This document shows positions 20,339 to 31,536 of a DNA stretch of 64,000 bases, piece by piece. The stretch comes from Sphaerulina vaccinii (Eukaryota; Ascomycota; Dothideomycetes; Mycosphaerellales; Mycosphaerellaceae), in the NCBI GenBank assembly GCA_022570795.1, contig JAKUDP010000010.1, positions 1,550,001 through 1,614,000 on the forward strand, given 5' to 3'. Positions within the stretch are counted from its first letter, which is position 1. Each line of letters starts with the position of its first letter. The notes below the pieces were generated by a model that was given only the letters and a program-made list of their open reading frames with translations, made no database searches and was not told where the DNA came from. The translations under genes were made by a program, and so were the position numbers.

Positions 20339-22197
20339 ATGGCTGGAGCCTACGACAGCGTGCCCATGAAGATGGAAGAAATGATGAGCAAGGACCCAAC
20401 TTTGGCAGCAGTGGATGTTCCCAACGACGAGGCGAACGGGAGATTACCTGATCCTCCTGTGAGATATGGCGAACCTCTTCCCAGTCATCATATTCCGCTG
20501 TACATGAAACCCGTCCGAACGCCAACGCGAAGACTTCGTATCGTCTGTATAGGCGCAGGTATCTCGGCTATGAATCTGGCCCACAAGATCTATCATGAGT
20601 GGAAAGATGCTTTGGGCGACTACACAGAGCTCGTATTGTATGAGGCTAACGAGAGTCTCGGAGGAACATGTAAGACGACCACTACTTTATCCTCATGCGC
20701 ACTAAAAAAGCTGACGTTACTTCAGGGCTCGTCAATGTCTATCCAGGCGTAGCTTGCGATGTGCCAAGTTCGATATATACATTTCCCTTCGAGCCCAACC
20801 CGAATTGGTCAGCCTTCTATGCTTCAGGAGGCGAGATCTTGGACTATTTCAAAACAGCTGTGGCAAAATGGAATCTCGCGAGAGATGTCAAACTTGGGCA
20901 TCGAGTCTCACACGCTCAGTTTGATGAAGTTTCTGGCAAGTGGAACCTCAAAGTTGACACAAAGGATGGCACTATCGACGATACAGCCGACGTGTTAGTT
21001 AGTGCTGTAGGCTTCTTGTCCAAATGGCGTTGGCCCAGCATCACCGGTTTACATGATTTCAAAGGAGAACTTATGCACTCTGCGTCTTGGGATACCAGCT
21101 TCGATCCTGCCGGCAAGCGTGTTGGTGTGATCGGAAATGGTAGCTCAGCCATACAGATTGTGCCACAGATCGTCGAGAAGGCTCAACATCTGACCAACTT
21201 CATTCGGAATCCCACGTATATCACACCTGGACTGGGGTCTGGTGCAATAGGTGGCAAAGTCCAATATATCTTCAGCGAGGAAGAGAAGCGCAACTTCAGA
21301 GAGAATCCGGAAGCACTCAAGCAGTACCGGAAGAAGATCCAAGCAGCTAGCAACAAGAGCTTTGACATGTTCGTCAGAGACTCTGATGCTCAGGAGGTAG
21401 CCCGCAAAGCGACAGCAGAGCAGATGAAGGAGCGCTTGGGCAACAATGAAGAGCTGGCTGCCAAGCTCACTCCCACGTACGAGGTTGGCTGTCGAAGAGC
21501 AACTCCCGGTCCGCTTTACTTGGAGTCCTTCACTCGAGACAATGTGTCGCTCATCACTGATCCCATCTGTCGCATAGCCGAGACAGGCATTGTCACAAAG
21601 TCCTCAGGAGGCTCAGAGAGTCTGTGCAAACTTGATGCCATCATCTGCGCTACTGGTTTCGATGTATCACATCGCCCGCCTTTCCCACTCATTGGGCGGA
21701 AAGGAGTACCTTTGTCAGAGTACTGGGAGACAGAACCAATGTCGTACATGTCGTTGTGTGCTTCTGGATTCCCGAACTTTTTTACCTTTACGGGACCTAA
21801 TGCTCCTGTTGGACATGGCTCTCTTATGGCAGGTCTGGGCTGGAGCGCCGATTATATGTGCAAATGGATACATAAGATGCTAGAGGAGGACATCAAGTAT
21901 GTCGATGTCAAACAGGAAGCGTTGGACGAATTCAACTCATATTCCGATGAGATCATGCAGACACTAGCATGGTCTGGTGGTTGTCAGTCGTGGTACAAGA
22001 ACCATCGAGTTGACGGACGCGTGACCGCAGTATGGGCTGGTTCTATTCTTGCATATCACGACATGATCAAAGATGTGAGGCCTGAAGACTTCGACATAAA
22101 GTATCGATCGAAGAATCGATTCCGCTTCATGGGCAATGGTCGTACCTGGAGAGAGTATAGTCCGGACGCGGACTTGGCTTTCTATCTGACGAAGTGA
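20339..22197 (+). CDS. Baeyer-Villiger-type flavin monooxygenase
   Basis: Exons 20339-20669 and 20726-22197, with a 56-bp intron (GTAAGA..TTCAG), encode 600 residues. The first Rossmann motif is CIGAGISAMNLA (FAD), followed by GGTW completed exactly at the splice junction. The type I BVMO fingerprint FxGxxxHxxxW is present as FKGELMHSASW, and a second Rossmann motif GVIGNGSSAIQ binds NADPH. CATGFDVSHRPPFP near the C-terminus also fits. These enzymes insert oxygen next to ketone carbonyls or oxidise soft heteroatoms using NADPH and O2. The substrate is unknown, and no polyketide synthase or other cluster gene is adjacent, so a secondary-metabolism role is not supported by context. Confidence 0.9.
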
Positions 22198-24037
22198 TCA
22201 AAGTCGCAGGCGCAGCGTCAAATAGATGACAGGACAATACAAACTGCAGACTCCAGAGAGCCCGGCCCACTTCTGAACGGTACGTACTGGGTATTAAAGA
22301 GCCATGACTATTACTCCAGCGCTCCGTTCGCCCCGATGCCACAATCCTTGACGACCAGTGGTCTGGACGACTGAGAGACCGACCCACACCACCATACCGG
22401 CGATCACCTGATCAGAAGGAGATGCGGCTGGATGTGGACGAGGTAGGGATGGTGCAGTAGGCTCGTGAAGAGTTGCGGCAGCGGCAAGCCTCACTACTCT
22501 CTTCGGGGCGCGTACTCTGACAGCGGGTCGGCACTGATGAGAGCGCTTACTAGCTCCAATATGTAACATGGTAGTATCGACGCAGTCTGGTGAAGTGAGT
22601 ACGATGATTTATCGTAATGTTGTGAAAGCATCTCTCGTTGTCCTACTACTAGCCCTCGAAGCGAGATCGCGAATTCTTGAAATGTCAACGTGTCTTCTAA
22701 TATGACAATTGATCATGGTGGAAGACCCGATTGTGGATAGTGACCGCAGTGCTGTTGTCAAAGATGTTAGGTCCTCTAAGAAGGAGCCAATGAGGAAGGA
22801 ATACGGGCATGTTCCTGCTTAATCTTTCTACCGATGTCTCAACAACGAAGAACACTTTTGAATGCATCGGCTCGACGAACTTCAACATCGTCATTCATCA
22901 TTGCTCCGACACATCAAGACGCCTTGCCTACGCCTTACAGCCTCGTGGTTCTGAGTGCCATGGAACGCGCTGGGACGGACTGTCGGGCATACGACAGTTC
23001 AAAACATGCACAATCCACAAAGAGCTCGAGCATTAAACTCTCGGCTCAAGCTGCATAACAAGTTCTCGGCCACTGCAGAGGCGCCACTTTATGCCGACGA
23101 ATGTGCGTCAAGACTGCAGCCTTCTCTCTGCTACTGGTCTGTGTGGCTGCATGCACGCTGCTTGCTGCAGCATTTATTTCTGCACCAACAAGCACCATGC
23201 GTCAATCGAAATCCTCCGACTGCGCCGTAGCCGGTGTTCCCTGGTCTTCAGCTCAGTATGAACTGCAGCTTTCCGACAGCAGTCTAACACACATCCCACT
23301 GAGCTCTTCCTCTGTCGGTATTGTCTCTTCTCTTTCGCGCCTTCGCAAGAACACCTGGCGACCTTGCCACCACAAGATTTTGAGGTCTCACAGCCTGTTA
23401 TTAGCACCACGGCCTGAATAGAAGAACAGCGAGGAGTTTGGTAGAGCAGCCGCCGACGCGATCCGGACGGCCCTTTGGCAAGCGTTCCATCCTTTGCCTT
23501 CGACTTCTCCACATCAGCTCCAGTCCAACTCTTTCAGGTTCGTGGACTGACCGACACTCCCAGCATCGGTGGACAACAGAAGCAGGCCTGCGCAGGTCCG
23601 TTATATGTGAGACCAATCTGGGGTCTACACGTAGCACAACTGTGGCGTGCATGTTTGCGCAGATCTGCCAGACGGTCGGCGTTGCCGCAACTGGAGAGTC
23701 TCGTGGCGCAGTGCAGCACATGAAAGACTACTGCTGCACGATCTGATCTCATCGCATTTGCATACATCCTCCAGAAACAGAGCAGCAGAACGGTGACCTA
23801 ATTCTTGCTGATAACATTCGTTCTGTCGACGCTGTCACTTCATCAAGTAGACTCAAGCGCTGGCGCTGACGAGGTCTGCCACTTACTAGCTTCAATTTGG
23901 CCTTATGCAACAATTCGCAACGACAACATATGCATTATCACAACGACGCATTCATAGAGTGGCCCCATGAATCGCACAGGAGCGTGCACGGGCGTGGATC
24001 ATAATTTGCACGGGACGATAACATTGCTTCTTGGAAC
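22198..24037. other. Long intergenic region with one weak small-secreted-protein candidate
   Basis: 1.84 kb between two plus-strand genes. Many short overlapping frames exist on both strands and none is convincing, apart from a possible signal-peptide ORF at 23101-23421 listed separately. No tRNA, LTR or RIP-type AT-rich block is visible. Confidence 0.4.
23101..23421 (+). CDS. Possible small secreted protein (weak)
   Basis: A 106-codon frame from a true ATG whose first 27 residues look like a signal peptide: MCVKTAAF then a Leu/Val/Ala core and an AAAFISAPTS-like cleavage area. The mature part would be about 80 residues, Ser-rich with only two cysteines. Overlapping frames exist on the other strand, and there is no family match I recognise. 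It may be chance; reported because it is the only frame with such a feature in this gap. Confidence 0.2.
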   Translation: MCVKTAAFSLLLVCVAACTLLAAAFISAPTSTMRQSKSSDCAVAGVPWSSAQYELQLSDSSLTHIPLSSSSVGIVSSLSRLRKNTWRPCHHKILRSHSLLLAPRPE

Positions 24038-27000
24038 ATGTCATCGTTCAGAGCACAGTCGAAAGAACCAGGAAGGGACGCTTCGAAACAGTACAACAGC
24101 CGCCTTCCTGCCAAATCCACAGTCGAATCAAGTCAACCGAAGAAGAGTGTACATGTGTCGAAGTTGGCGAAGCGAACGAGCAAGAACGATGTCCAGTTGC
24201 CCAGCAAGAGCACCAACAGAGCTCGAGCACCTGCGTCAGATGCGACACATCAACATGGACTGGAAAGGCAGAGGTCTGTGACGCCAGCAGCGGCCGCGAC
24301 GACACCAGTACCTCTGAGTCTGCGGACTCCATCTCTCGTGTCTGGATCATCAGCGTCCACAGTTGACAGTCCAAGGCCGAATGCTCTGCGCCGCAAGCCA
24401 TCTGGTGCAATCGATCGATACGCTGCACAGAAGCGCTCTGAGCTCGAAAGGCTCGAGCTCTTCATACCGCCCAGGCAGTCGCATGAATCAGTCGACCGAA
24501 TCGATGTCGATGATTCCATATTCGGCATCTTGCCTCCGCCCACATCACAGCCAGGATTCAGTGGGTACGCGCAAGAGCCCTTCAAATACATGGGCCTGCC
24601 AGGAGACTTCACAAACTCTTCTTCGATGCGTGCACCCTCCAGGACTCCCTCTACAAGATACACAGACTCGCCTTTCAGTCATGTCCCGACTTCTAGTTCA
24701 GCATCTTCGTACTCGCCAGGCTTTGCAGCCGTTGCGAGTGCGACTCGTTCACCACAGTCTGGGTACCCTGATCAGCATGAATCGCACTTGGGCCACCCAG
24801 GGCTGCTGGACGAAGGGGCTCGATCAGGACTGCAACCTGTGCGGGAGTCGTCGACTTCTTCTTCGTCAACTCTACGCACCAAGGGAGAGTCGGAATCCTC
24901 ACAGCGAGAGCGCGAACAGCGCTCGCCACATCCTACTGCCCGTTCAGTCAAACCTGCAGTGCGGAACAAATTGACAAAAGAGCCATCTTCGAGCCGCGGA
25001 CGCACGACGCGAGTCCCACCTGAATTGGCACATCTCAACGTGGACACGCCGAAAGTTCCTAGAAGGCCCAGCCGTGCCGGCATCGCCAGCATTACGGATA
25101 TGAGCAGTCCATCTCCTGTTGTGCAGAGTGATCTCTCACCGGTTTACACGACTTACCACAAACGCACGTCGTCTCAAGAAATACCCAGTCACAACGGTTC
25201 TTCTAGTGCCAAAGGTCGTTTTGGTTTCCCGTCAAGATCATCCTCGCGCAATGCGTCGCCTCGCATAGATTCAGCAATATCACCACCGCCCACGGCGGTA
25301 CGCTTTCCCTCCAGAGCTGCTGCACAAGTCCCTGGCACTCACATTAAGGAGCCCTCGCGGTCACAGCGCAAAGACTCCCCAGCTGTAGGATCTGCACCTT
25401 CGCCCGCAAAATCGCCGCGGTTTGCGTTCTTTTCGAGAAAGCCGAAACCTGACGGGAAGTCGAAGAAGCCGACTGAGAAACCAGAGCGGGTATCTGCTAA
25501 AGGACCGGTAGCTGGAACCGGCCATGAAGGATATGGTCGTTTCGGTGCGAGGGGTCGAAGTGCTAGTAGTACAAGCAACATCAGCTCTCGCTCACCTAGT
25601 AGCGATAGCTCCATGAGCATGGGTGGTCCACCAACGACGGCGCGCAAGGCCAATAGAGGGAGCGCGAATTCGGTCGAGCTAGATGACTTCCTGAAACAGC
25701 GTCTGACTCCGGTGGTCCTGCGCGGCAGTGGGAGCACATGGAGTCACAACGACTCGGTTTCTGACGCGCAAGGCTCAAGTCTGGGTCCATTGTCGTCTCA
25801 GTCTCCATCGCCGTCCCTGCTTCCATCTGCCATGGAGAGGACCGAACATCACTCTGCCAAGGGCAGACCTGACCTGGGGTTGCGCAAGACCTCGGAGAGT
25901 TCTGATGATGGACTCAACACACGATTCCAAAGTCGTCATGCGCGATGGACTCCCACACGAGTCTCACAGGATAGCTTCAGGTCGTCTACCGGCGATTCGT
26001 TGCCTCTTCGGCATCTTGACAGCAGAGATGCAGATCAGCGCTTGACCGAGAACAGAGAAAGTGCTTCCATTCCAGTGCCAAGAGGTGTGCGCAATGAGGC
26101 CCAGTCAGAGCATGAACCTGAGCAAGAGTCGTCTTCAAATCGCAAATGGAACTTCCTCCAACGAGCAACCGCTTCACCCCGAGCAAAAGGCAAGGAGAGA
26201 GATGCTCTGCAAATAGAGGCTGTCGTCACGAAAGGCTTGCCAAAGCCCATCGGCCACTACGCTCTCACGGACGCTATAGAGCCAGTTGATCTTGCAGAGG
26301 TCGAGAGTCTGGTCCACGATGTGGAAACATCCCAAGACGAGTCGGTGACTGCACCGCGTCATATCTCTAGGCTGGTCGCTTATGACCGACGCCATACTGG
26401 CTTGCTGCCTTCGCCCACAGCGCACGCGCCTGATGACCAGCCGTTTCGTCGCGGGGCCGTTGCGGCTACTGAAAGCAGCCCTGATCCCAAGCAAAGATCG
26501 ATGCGTACGCCAGAGCAAGAACAGGGTTCCCCTATGCAATCAAGACTTTCTCCCATTGGTCGTATTCCTGCAGTGGTGTCAAAGCGTGACCGAGATAGGA
26601 AGCTCTCAGATCATTCCTTTTCCCGACCATTCGTTCGCAGTCAGCCACGGCCCAGCGTGAAGCCTCCCGGTTCGGTCTATAGCCAGATCCGTGACATGGC
26701 GAGTCCAGTAGAGGGTGGATTACCGGCCGCATCAAGCTCTGATACATGGTTCGGACCACATGTGCCTAGCCTTCACAATATTGTGCATGGAAGCGTGAAC
26801 ACTGAAGTGCCGTCCATGGACAACAAAGGAACAGGAGCGAAGTCTGATGAGTTCATCACCTTTCCCGATCGTAAGGGCTCTCAGCAGTCATACGTGTCGA
26901 GTAGCTCTGGCGCTCCAAGCCACCCAAGCTGGCTGAGCACCATGAGTGCTCAACCACCTCAGCAGGATGACATCTGGAACGAGTACGATGACCTGATGGA

Positions 27001-28492
27001 CGCAGTAGTAGCTGCCAAGACGCGTAAGATAGGGGCATCGATGGATTTGCCACATCAGTTCTCCAATGTGATCTACGACGATGGTCAACGGTCGCATCAC
27101 GTTCCACCGCCGCCAGTAGGCCGACCACCCAACACTGTGCTACCGCCGCCGCCGGGCTTTGATGTTGTCACGAACATACTATCCGTGCCTCAACAAGTGT
27201 CCAGATTTCTGCAACCTTCATTATCTCCATTGACACCAGATACAATCACAGCCTGGGTCCATGGTTATGGCAATGGTAGCAGGGGCACTTCGATGGCACG
27301 TGACAGTATGCTTGTCCCGCAACAAGACGATATGTACTCGCAGCCTCGTTCCAGTCTAGCAGGTTCGCATGACAGCCGGGCTTCTCTGCGGCGTAGCAGA
27401 GGTTCCCGACACTCGCGATCAGCTTCGCTACCCGATGCACCTGCATCTTTGTACAATGCCGAAAAGCATACTTCTTACGACCAAGAGACGTACCTTGCCA
27501 AGATTCCAGAAAATCGCCTATCCGAGGGGAAACCATCAGACAAGATGCGTCGCGCTGCGTTAGTGACAAGTAAATGGCTCAGCTTTGGTCGCGTGCTGTT
27601 TAGTCCTGCAAACAACGAGCTGCGCTTTACTAGTGAAGCTCGCATACTCGTCATCGATGGACTTAGCAGCGACTGGTCGTTCCACGTTGCACGGACATAT
27701 CCGTCTGCAGAGGTCTACGATATGGGCATCGGCTCCCGAAGATTGTCAGTGCCTCCCTTGGATGAAACTGGTGCCTTGAAGAATCATCGACATATTCCTG
27801 TCGCAAGCATGTCTGCAACATTCCCATTCCCCAAGGGGTTGTTTAATGCTGTGGTACTTCGCTTTCCGACTGCTGCTCCTGAGCATGCATATCTCAACTG
27901 TGTATCAGAATGTAAACGCGTCCTCCGTCCTGGTGGCCATCTGGAGATAGCTGTGCTCGATCTGGAACTTGTCAATATGGGAAGCCATACACATAAGGCT
28001 GTCAAGGGGTTGAAGACAAGAATGCTGGTCCGCGATACCTCAGTTTGCTTGGGCAATCTTAGCGACGTATTGGTGCGAATGATCGGCCGCAAAGGCTTCG
28101 AAGGTATGCAGCGGTGTGTGGTAGGTGTGCCAGCAGCTGGGCGCATGCGATCGCAAGACCACAGCAGCTCTGGCTCAGACTCTTTCACTGTGCCACGTTG
28201 GCATCGTGACTCGAAGAAGGGCAGTACCAGGAAAGACTCTCTGAGTGTTGCTTATGACGAACTACATGAGTTCAACAAGGAGACTGACGAAGATATCACG
28301 AAAATGATCGCCAAAGTTGGTCGCTGGTGGTGGTCAAGTTGTTATGAAAAAGCGTTGCTTCCTACTGATCACAGTATCTGGAATGAGCAAGGCCTGTTAC
28401 GGGAATGCGAACTGCAGCGAACCAGCTTTCGGCTACTCATCTGCTATGCACAGAAGCCGATGCAGACACGAAGACGGACTGTGAGCGTATGA
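24038..28492 (+). CDS. Large disordered protein with C-terminal SAM-methyltransferase-like domain
   Basis: One exon of 1,484 residues from ATG 24038. About the first 1,150 residues are Ser/Pro/Arg-rich and disordered, with many basic-Ser patches (RKPSGA, RRPSRAG, KRTSSQE) that look like kinase sites. The region from about residue 1195 to 1375 resembles a class I methyltransferase: RILVIDGL at motif I position, AEVYDMG at strand 2, FNAVVLRFP at motif IV and CKRVLRPGGHLEIAVLDLE at the post-motif. Motif I lacks the GxGxG loop (GLSSDWS instead), so SAM binding is doubtful and the domain may be regulatory. RWWWSSCYEKALLP follows near the C-terminus. A long-tail plus MTase architecture is common in fungal hypothetical proteins; I cannot name a function. 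Confidence 0.8.
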   Translation: MSSFRAQSKEPGRDASKQYNSRLPAKSTVESSQPKKSVHVSKLAKRTSKNDVQLPSKSTNRARAPASDATHQHGLERQRSVTPAAAATTPVPLSLRTPSLVSGSSASTVDSPRPNALRRKPSGAIDRYAAQKRSELERLELFIPPRQSHESVDRIDVDDSIFGILPPPTSQPGFSGYAQEPFKYMGLPGDFTNSSSMRAPSRTPSTRYTDSPFSHVPTSSSASSYSPGFAAVASATRSPQSGYPDQHESHLGHPGLLDEGARSGLQPVRESSTSSSSTLRTKGESESSQREREQRSPHPTARSVKPAVRNKLTKEPSSSRGRTTRVPPELAHLNVDTPKVPRRPSRAGIASITDMSSPSPVVQSDLSPVYTTYHKRTSSQEIPSHNGSSSAKGRFGFPSRSSSRNASPRIDSAISPPPTAVRFPSRAAAQVPGTHIKEPSRSQRKDSPAVGSAPSPAKSPRFAFFSRKPKPDGKSKKPTEKPERVSAKGPVAGTGHEGYGRFGARGRSASSTSNISSRSPSSDSSMSMGGPPTTARKANRGSANSVELDDFLKQRLTPVVLRGSGSTWSHNDSVSDAQGSSLGPLSSQSPSPSLLPSAMERTEHHSAKGRPDLGLRKTSESSDDGLNTRFQSRHARWTPTRVSQDSFRSSTGDSLPLRHLDSRDADQRLTENRESASIPVPRGVRNEAQSEHEPEQESSSNRKWNFLQRATASPRAKGKERDALQIEAVVTKGLPKPIGHYALTDAIEPVDLAEVESLVHDVETSQDESVTAPRHISRLVAYDRRHTGLLPSPTAHAPDDQPFRRGAVAATESSPDPKQRSMRTPEQEQGSPMQSRLSPIGRIPAVVSKRDRDRKLSDHSFSRPFVRSQPRPSVKPPGSVYSQIRDMASPVEGGLPAASSSDTWFGPHVPSLHNIVHGSVNTEVPSMDNKGTGAKSDEFITFPDRKGSQQSYVSSSSGAPSHPSWLSTMSAQPPQQDDIWNEYDDLMDAVVAAKTRKIGASMDLPHQFSNVIYDDGQRSHHVPPPPVGRPPNTVLPPPPGFDVVTNILSVPQQVSRFLQPSLSPLTPDTITAWVHGYGNGSRGTSMARDSMLVPQQDDMYSQPRSSLAGSHDSRASLRRSRGSRHSRSASLPDAPASLYNAEKHTSYDQETYLAKIPENRLSEGKPSDKMRRAALVTSKWLSFGRVLFSPANNELRFTSEARILVIDGLSSDWSFHVARTYPSAEVYDMGIGSRRLSVPPLDETGALKNHRHIPVASMSATFPFPKGLFNAVVLRFPTAAPEHAYLNCVSECKRVLRPGGHLEIAVLDLELVNMGSHTHKAVKGLKTRMLVRDTSVCLGNLSDVLVRMIGRKGFEGMQRCVVGVPAAGRMRSQDHSSSGSDSFTVPRWHRDSKKGSTRKDSLSVAYDELHEFNKETDEDITKMIAKVGRWWWSSCYEKALLPTDHSIWNEQGLLRECELQRTSFRLLICYAQKPMQTRRRTVSV

Positions 28493-29014
28493 GTGTTCAT
28501 TTTCATGGCTCAAGAGAGCCTCCGGCTTGTTTTCACGACGATATGATTCACGAAGGCTGGACCTGATGAGCATCTTGGAGAGAGACTACATGTTTCCAGC
28601 GTTTGAGCGAGCGATGACTTACTTTAAGCCTTTCACTTTCGAATGATGCTCATGAGAGCACATCTTTACTTGCGATTGCATAGCGGAACAGGAACCAAAA
28701 GACGCATCAAGCCTCGCGGCTGAACAGATATGTAAAGGCATGGTCAAGATATCTTACTATAATGCAAATGTATGAGATTGATGAGATGAGTTAGAAGTAC
28801 GACTGTGTGATCATTACACGTACTTGATGGCGTATGAACGACTCGTCCGATGTCAATATTATCGCGTATGACAACTTGTGAAGCAGGATCATATGCGGCA
28901 GCAAAGGATATATGCTATTTGTAGTATCTAGATGCTCGTACACGCAAGTTTTGGTTGAAGTGAAGTGGCGCTGCGCCAGGAATCGTCGATTGCAAGTTCT
29001 TCATCTTTCGGTGC
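28493..29014. other. Convergent intergenic region
   Basis: About 520 bp between the 3' ends of the methyltransferase-like gene (+) and the pectate lyase gene (-). It contains moderately AT-rich sequence and nothing recognisable. Confidence 0.4.
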
Positions 29015-30340
29015 CTAAGACGAGGTAACATCATTGGTAGAGTAGATGCAATAGTCAGAAGGACCACTGCTGATCTCCTCAGGCTCGGCGCTGTTGTCGT
29101 CAGTGCCCTCGTACTCAACGCAGATGTCGGTGACTCCAGAAGCGACAACGTTAGTGAACTAGAAGTACTAGGTTAGCAGATGTGATAAGCCATCACGGTC
29201 GAAGGTTGGTCTTACAGTTGCAGTATCACCGTAGTTGCTGTTGATGCCGGCCAGAGACTTTCCATCGGTGGCAGTGATATCGTTGAAGATCACATGTCGC
29301 TCGTACATGGTCTTGCAGTTGCCGCAGGAGCGATAGAGCTTGCCGAAAGTCTCAACAGTGAATCCATCGACGCTGAGAGTTCCAGCTCCATTGTGCTGTA
29401 GGACTTTGTCTTCTGCTCCGAATGCTCCACCGCCTGAAATTGTGGTGGTCTCGCCAGCTTCCTGTTCCTTGATGGTGAAAGCATCCTCGCAGACAGCGCT
29501 CCACCAAACGTTCGTGAGTGTGCAGGCGCCGAAGCAGTGCACGCCCTCAACCTGATTTGGTCCGATGATCACGTTTGACAGACTTGCCTGATTAGAGGTC
29601 AGCTTGAGCGCTTCGGAGACGTCTCATATCAGATCAACGCAAGAGCAGCGGAGTATACTTACACCTGCTTCCAGGTAGAAGACTGAATCGCTGTCGCCAC
29701 CTTCAGACTGGCCAGAGCAGTCTACACCACGATCGAATGCGACCATGCCTCCGTCGAATGACTCGCCAGCAGCAATGGTCTAAGGAGAGCCAGTCAGCAA
29801 ACTTCTGTGATGCGCGGTGGCTCGTAGTCATACCTGGGCGGCACTCAGAACACTGGTGCCAGAAGAAGCTGGGAGGCTACCGCCTGACGAAGCAGAGTTG
29901 TCCGAGGAGGAGGAGGCGGCAGTAGTCGTGGCTGGAGAAGAGCTGCCGGTAGCGGTGGAGGCGCCAGTAGAGCTTGCCTTGCCGCTGGATGACTTGGCGC
30001 TGGAGGACTTAGCACTTGACTTGGTGCTGGCAGCAGCAGTGGAGGATGCGGACTCGTCCTCGTCATCGGCAGAAGATGAGGACTCGTCTTCATCTTGGTC
30101 TGCATCCTCGTCTTCATCCTCATCACCGTCGTCATCAGCGCGTCGGACGTACTTGACGGTCTTCTTTTCGAAGGAAGACGTAGGAAATGGTACCAGTCCA
30201 GTGCCAGTAGGGACAAGACCTGTAGGGCTAACGCCGGTGGCCGTAGGAACCCCAAATCCAGTTGGAAAGTCCCAGTGAAGAGCTGGAGCTGCGTTCGCGC
30301 AGATGGCGAGAGCCACAAGTGCCGAGAGGGTGTACTGCAT
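29015..30340 (-). CDS. Secreted pectate lyase, polysaccharide lyase family 3
   Basis: Four exons (30340-29834, 29779-29663, 29587-29216, 29158-29015) join in phase to 379 residues. Residues 1-18 are a signal peptide ([17 protein letters not shown]). A Pro/Gly/Thr stretch, a dibasic VRR site, a very acidic run ([18 protein letters not shown]) and a Ser/Thr/Ala-rich segment follow, in total about 150 residues. The catalytic PL3 domain starts near residue 170: [62 protein letters not shown]3 enzymes cleave de-esterified pectin by beta-elimination with calcium, and fungal members act on plant cell walls. The long acidic and Ser-rich linker is unusual for a family that often has just signal peptide plus domain. 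The gene is expected to be inducible, but no site is recognised. Confidence 0.92.
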
Positions 30341-31536
30341 CTTGACCGATTGTTGAGGGTGCCGTGGTGAGGACGAATATTGTGTGGTCTTGGTACAGGT
30401 GGTGAAAATGAAGGGCAAGCGAAACCAGTCGCTAGTAAAGAGTGAAATGAACGGAACGATGGTATGTCTACAATTCTGATGGGAATGGCACAAGTTACAG
30501 CAGGGAACGACCTCTTTTATGTGCTGTAGACTTCGCTTACGCTGCGATAACAGCCAACAATGCTCATCGCAAGCGACAACCACGCAAGCATGATGGAACA
30601 ATCTCCTGCAATTCGCAGGAGACGAGGACGGTGATCCGTCCGTCACATGCTGAAGCGCTACTCGTAAGTGAGACAAAACAGCTTGACAGCATGGCCAAGA
30701 GAAAAATGGAGTGAAGCCAAGAGAGCAGTGGGTGAGGCCAAGACATATAGAGCAAGTCTGGTTGTATGTTGCACTGCGTTGTGCTCCCACGTGTAATGAA
30801 AGCGAAACGCAGCCTGGTTTATGCGGCGCGCAGGTTGTCAATCTGATGGAGTACTCGGCCTGGTCCGGACAAGCGAGCGGTTTCATGACTCCACCGCAAT
30901 CCACCTTACCGAACCGAGACATGCACAGGCGGAGCCGTGAGTGTCAAAACAGAGGCAGTGAGCCGATGCCGAGCTGATTCCATAGTGCTTGCTTGTGTCG
31001 TAGTCTCGTAGATGTGGTTCGAGGCTTCAGTCCACATCTGCGTTCTGTTTCCATTGGCTAGATTGTGTCTAGAGCTGCCCCAAGATGGCGAGGAGGTTTT
31101 CTGGAGAAGTCATTTCCGAGAAGACGAGAACAATGTAGACCTGACAGATGCGTCATCGCACTACCTGGGTGTCATCAGTCCAGCTGCCACGATGCTGAGA
31201 TTATGGTAACCATTGTTTTATCGCGTGGTCCCGCTGTACTTGGGTGAAGCGGCTGCGTTCAGCTGCGTTGAGCATCTTGTCAGCAACGAGTGGATGTCTG
31301 CTCCAGATGGTTCTACGAAACCTAGAGTCTTGACGCTTCTGGCTTTGCAAGATAATGGAGGTGATGTTGGTGCTTGCATGAGAGAGAGTGAAGGAAGCAA
31401 AGTAGAAGAAGAAGCAGACGACCTCGCGTCGCCTCGCCTCGTCTCGAGGTCCACAGCCAACCTCACGTACTTTGTGGTAAACAGCAGCATCATCTCACCA
31501 CCTTCACTTCCACACCACATCACCCTCCATGTCGCC
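30341..31536. promoter_or_regulatory. Divergent promoter region of pectate lyase and LAM3-like genes
   Basis: 1.2 kb between outward-facing starts. Short frames (for example 30711-30977) show no protein-like features. The frame of the downstream gene is open upstream of ATG 31537 to about 31213, but only from a TTG, so 31537 is used as the start. A GCCTCGCCTCGTCTCG-type tract at 31433-31448 and CACCACCAC tracts precede or follow the start. Confidence 0.4.

Noticed and set aside
20339..22197. Part of a secondary-metabolite gene cluster.
   Set aside because: No synthase, transporter or pathway regulator is adjacent; the neighbours are housekeeping genes.
31000..31040. GGTTCGAGGC resembling a tRNA B box.
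   Set aside because: No matching A box or cloverleaf could be formed around it.
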